Origin: DATMNI01 sp035570275
GTDB taxonomy: Bacteria; Acidobacteriota; Terriglobia; Bryobacterales; Bryobacteraceae
NCBI GenBank assembly: GCA_035570275.1
Contig: DATMNI010000372.1
Location: forward strand, 1 to 14,273
DNA: 14,273 bases
Direction: 5' to 3'
Shown: in pieces, positions 12,435 to 14,273 of the stretch
Layout: each line of letters opens with the position of its first letter
Numbering within the stretch: the first letter of the stretch is position 1
Program-made: the position numbers and the translations under genes
The notes under the pieces: generated by a model
Seen by the model: the letters and a program-made list of their open reading frames with translations, nothing else
Database searches by the model: none
Told to the model about the DNA's origin: nothing

Positions 12435-12653
12435 GTGAGCCCTCTCGAAAACATCGTCGAGGATCTGAAGGCGCTTCCGCCGGACAGGCTGGAAATGGCC
12501 GCCGATTTCATCCGGCAGCTCAAGCCGGTCAGCCAGGTTGAACGGGATGCGGCTCTCGCCCGCGCGTTCGGATGCCTCTCGCCGGAAGAAGCGGATGAAA
12601 TGGAAAGGGTCATCGAAGAAGGCTGCGAGCAAGTCAATGAACACGGCCGGTAG
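12435..12653 (+). CDS. VapB-like/DUF2281-type antitoxin
   Basis: A GTG at 12435 gives a 72-aa protein starting MSPLENIVEDLKALPPDRLE, then AADFIRQLKPVSQVERDAAL and an acidic C-terminus rich in Glu (SPEEADEMERVIEEG). The LKALPPDRLxxAADFI pattern is typical of short antitoxins that pair with PIN-domain toxins in type II modules; the C-terminal half would wrap the toxin. A weak AAGAG lies upstream. It overlaps the start of the adjacent toxin gene (ATG at 12637), the usual coupled arrangement. The toxin gene is broken, so this is probably an orphan antitoxin. The exact antitoxin family is inferred. Confidence 0.7.
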   Translation: MSPLENIVEDLKALPPDRLEMAADFIRQLKPVSQVERDAALARAFGCLSPEEADEMERVIEEGCEQVNEHGR

Positions 12654-12901
12654 TGTCCTTTTGGACACCAACGTCGTGGTCGCATACTTTCGCGGTGACA
12701 AGGTTTTGCATCCACACTTCGCCGGAATTACCCCGGTGTACCTGCCCTGGGTGGTGCTGGGTGAACTTCACTCGGCGCCCAAAAGGCACAGCGGCGGCAG
12801 GAACAGCTCGCTAGGTCAAAGCCGAACTCGCCCGGCTTGGCAAGCCCATTCCGGACAACGACCTCTGGATTGCGGCGATGGCGATGCAGCATGACTTGGC
12901 C
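12637..12901 (+). pseudogene. PIN-domain (VapC-type) toxin, internally deleted and frameshifted
   Basis: From the ATG at 12637 the first frame reads MNTAGSVLLDTNVVVAYFRG and on to LPWVVLGELHSAP, a good PIN N-terminus with the catalytic Asp in LLDTN and Glu in LGELH. Near 12780 homology moves to another frame (KAQRRQEQLAR, 12783-12814), and near 12815 to the third (VKAELARLGKPIPDNDLWIA, then AMAMQHDLA, to 12901), which holds the C-terminal PIN acidic motif PDNDLWIAA. Roughly 30 residues expected between QLAR and VKAEL are missing, and the usual final strand after QHDLA is absent. At least two lesions and a truncated end mean the toxin cannot be made intact. PIN toxins cut RNA, often tRNA. Confidence 0.75.
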
Positions 12902-12914
12902 GGTAAATCTCGTA

Positions 12915-14273
12915 TTAATTCCCGGACGGCCGTTCGGCGTGGTCTACGACGATGACTTCGACTGGCCCCTTCGTCGATTCGAGCTGTAACCCAAGTTGCT
13001 GGCGGAGCGCCTGCGGAATGGGTAAACCTGACATGCCGGAATCGGGCGGTGGAGGCGGCATGGCCGGGGTGGTCTCATCCGCCACGAAATCCAGTTGCAG
13101 GTCGAAGAGTCCGGTGAATCCGGTCCTGTCGATCACGCTCCGGCCGAGCACCCTCGAAAGCATCCGGACGAGCTCTGGCATGGCTACTTTTCCACCCTGT
13201 ATACGCGCACCGGCGGTGTTCAAGCTGACGCCAGCCGAGCCACACAGCACCGTGGCGGGTTCAACCTCCCCGGGCGCCGCCATTCTTCCGGCTCCGGCCC
13301 ACTCCGGGGACGCGTCCTCGGTAGAGTCCACGCAGCCGCCTTCCTTAGGCGGAGGCAGCCTGAACCCACCTTTAGCAGCCACCAGCGCATACACCGGCAG
13401 GTCCCTCGTGTCGCGGTGTGTCCTTAATTGGAAGCGGTCCTCAAGCAGCGACTGCAGCATGAGAAACATTCGGGCCCGGTTGGCATTGCCATCGGCCTTG
13501 GCCTCGATCTGGTAGCGCCCGGACTGCATCCACGCCGGAGCACCCACGACTTGGAATGGCTGGACCCCATACGCATACTGAATTAGAATCTGCAGAGTCG
13601 CATCGGCAGTGAGACGTCCCGGAAGCGGGCGCACGTTCTGTACACTACGGTTGAAAGAGGGCTTGACGGAAGCTACCTCAAACTGCGCCCGAACGGTGGG
13701 TTGGGCAAATACTGCCCAGGCCCCAATTGCCAACAGGATCAGTGCAGGGGCGGTCCCCGGTCCGCAGGAGGGGCGACGGGAGGTGGACGGCTGGCCCAAT
13801 AATCTGGCAATGCGGTCGGCCAACGAGCCGCCGTTCGCGGCCATGACGTTGGGCTGAATCCAGCGTGCCGAGTCGAACTCCGCCAAGGCACGAGCGTAGA
13901 TGACAGCGTCACCGGTGACGGATACCGCAATGTCGTCGCAACAGAGTTCGCGCTCGGCGCGCATGTGACTGGAGACCCACCAGACGGCGGGATGGTAAAA
14001 GAATACGGCCTCGACGGCGCTCTGCAATATATGTACCGGATAGTCATGGCGGCGGATGTGTGCCAGCTCGTGAAGCAGAAGCGCTTCTATCTGTGCGACC
14101 GGCAAGCCGGCGAGGGCGCCTGCCGGCACCAGCACAATCGGCCGAAGCCATCCCATGGCGGCCGGCGCCTGTAGCCGTCCCGACACAAGCAAGCGGACCG
14201 GCCGGGAGACAGAAATGCGGGTCTTGAGCCTGTCGAGGGTCCGCTGCCATTCGGCAGAAACGGGACGCACCAT
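12915..14273 (-). CDS. M56 (BlaR1-type) peptidase fused to a TIGR03435 domain (5' end missing)
   Basis: The frame is open to the window edge, so the N-terminal membrane helices of the M56 domain lie outside; an ATG happens to sit at 14273 but is probably internal. The visible 452 residues hold the zinc metalloprotease motif HELAH (His68, Glu69, His72), followed by RRHDYPVHILQSAVEAVFFY and HPAVWWV (membrane-associated), then RAERELCCDD with the third-ligand Glu. A second hydrophobic helix (APALILLAIGAWAVFAQ, 175-191) leads to the TIGR03435 domain (FEVASVKPS, 198 onward), ending KGPVEVIVVDHAERPSGN. M56 proteins of BlaR1/MecR1 type sense extracellular signals and cleave a cytoplasmic repressor; here the sensor part would be the TIGR03435 domain. 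A BlaI-like regulator is not in the window. Role is inferred. Confidence 0.85.
   Translation of the reverse strand: MVRPVSAEWQRTLDRLKTRISVSRPVRLLVSGRLQAPAAMGWLRPIVLVPAGALAGLPVAQIEALLLHELAHIRRHDYPVHILQSAVEAVFFYHPAVWWVSSHMRAERELCCDDIAVSVTGDAVIYARALAEFDSARWIQPNVMAANGGSLADRIARLLGQPSTSRRPSCGPGTAPALILLAIGAWAVFAQPTVRAQFEVASVKPSFNRSVQNVRPLPGRLTADATLQILIQYAYGVQPFQVVGAPAWMQSGRYQIEAKADGNANRARMFLMLQSLLEDRFQLRTHRDTRDLPVYALVAAKGGFRLPPPKEGGCVDSTEDASPEWAGAGRMAAPGEVEPATVLCGSAGVSLNTAGARIQGGKVAMPELVRMLSRVLGRSVIDRTGFTGLFDLQLDFVADETTPAMPPPPPDSGMSGLPIPQALRQQLGLQLESTKGPVEVIVVDHAERPSGN

Overview
The window looks like a chromosomal segment of a GC-rich Acidobacteriota, most likely a Solibacter/Bryobacterales-type organism. 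The main reason is two paralogues of the TIGR03435 family, one of them fused to an M56/BlaR1-type peptidase; this family is greatly expanded in that lineage. No rRNA, tRNA, CRISPR array or intact transposase was seen.

Layout. (1) 1-163: 5' end of a minus-strand O-methyltransferase. (2) 164-488: no gene, but a repeat block with REP-like palindromes at both ends in opposite orientation and a 24-25 bp tandem repeat inside. (3) 489-3267, minus strand: a class I methyltransferase, then a phytanoyl-CoA dioxygenase-like oxygenase overlapping a Gfo/Idh/MocA oxidoreductase by 4 bp (GTGA), then a 35-codon membrane micro-ORF with its own -10 box and Shine-Dalgarno. (4) 3293-3601: a weak hypothetical ORF, then about 250 bp without a gene. 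(5) 3857-9628, plus strand: a compact aromatic amino-acid operon, trpC-trpF-trpB-trpA-chorismate mutase-DAHP synthase-tyrA. The first four junctions overlap by 4 bp and the fifth pair of genes abut. A REP-like palindrome sits only between DAHP synthase and tyrA. trpE, trpG and trpD are not here, so the trp pathway is split. (6) 9779-11179: a NYN-domain putative RNase with two OST-HTH/LOTUS-like domains, a glutamine-rich linker and a basic proline-rich tail. (7) 11198-14273: an accessory-looking region with a large hairpin, a probable frameshifted small membrane ORF, a stand-alone TIGR03435 protein, a VapB-type antitoxin beside a broken PIN-domain toxin, and the M56-TIGR03435 fusion running off the window end.

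How the genes work together. DAHP synthase feeds the shikimate pathway. Chorismate mutase and TyrA lead chorismate through prephenate toward tyrosine. TrpF, TrpC and the TrpA/TrpB complex carry phosphoribosylanthranilate to tryptophan. The operon therefore joins the entry step with two of the three exits of aromatic synthesis. The oxidoreductase/dioxygenase pair looks like a small catabolic cassette of unknown substrate.

Most worth a second look: the dispersed double-palindrome repeat family, the NYN-OST-HTH protein with the strong hairpin in its leader, the TatA-like micro-ORF, and the decayed genes in the TIGR03435/toxin-antitoxin region. Functional calls rest on reading motifs by eye; no database search was run.
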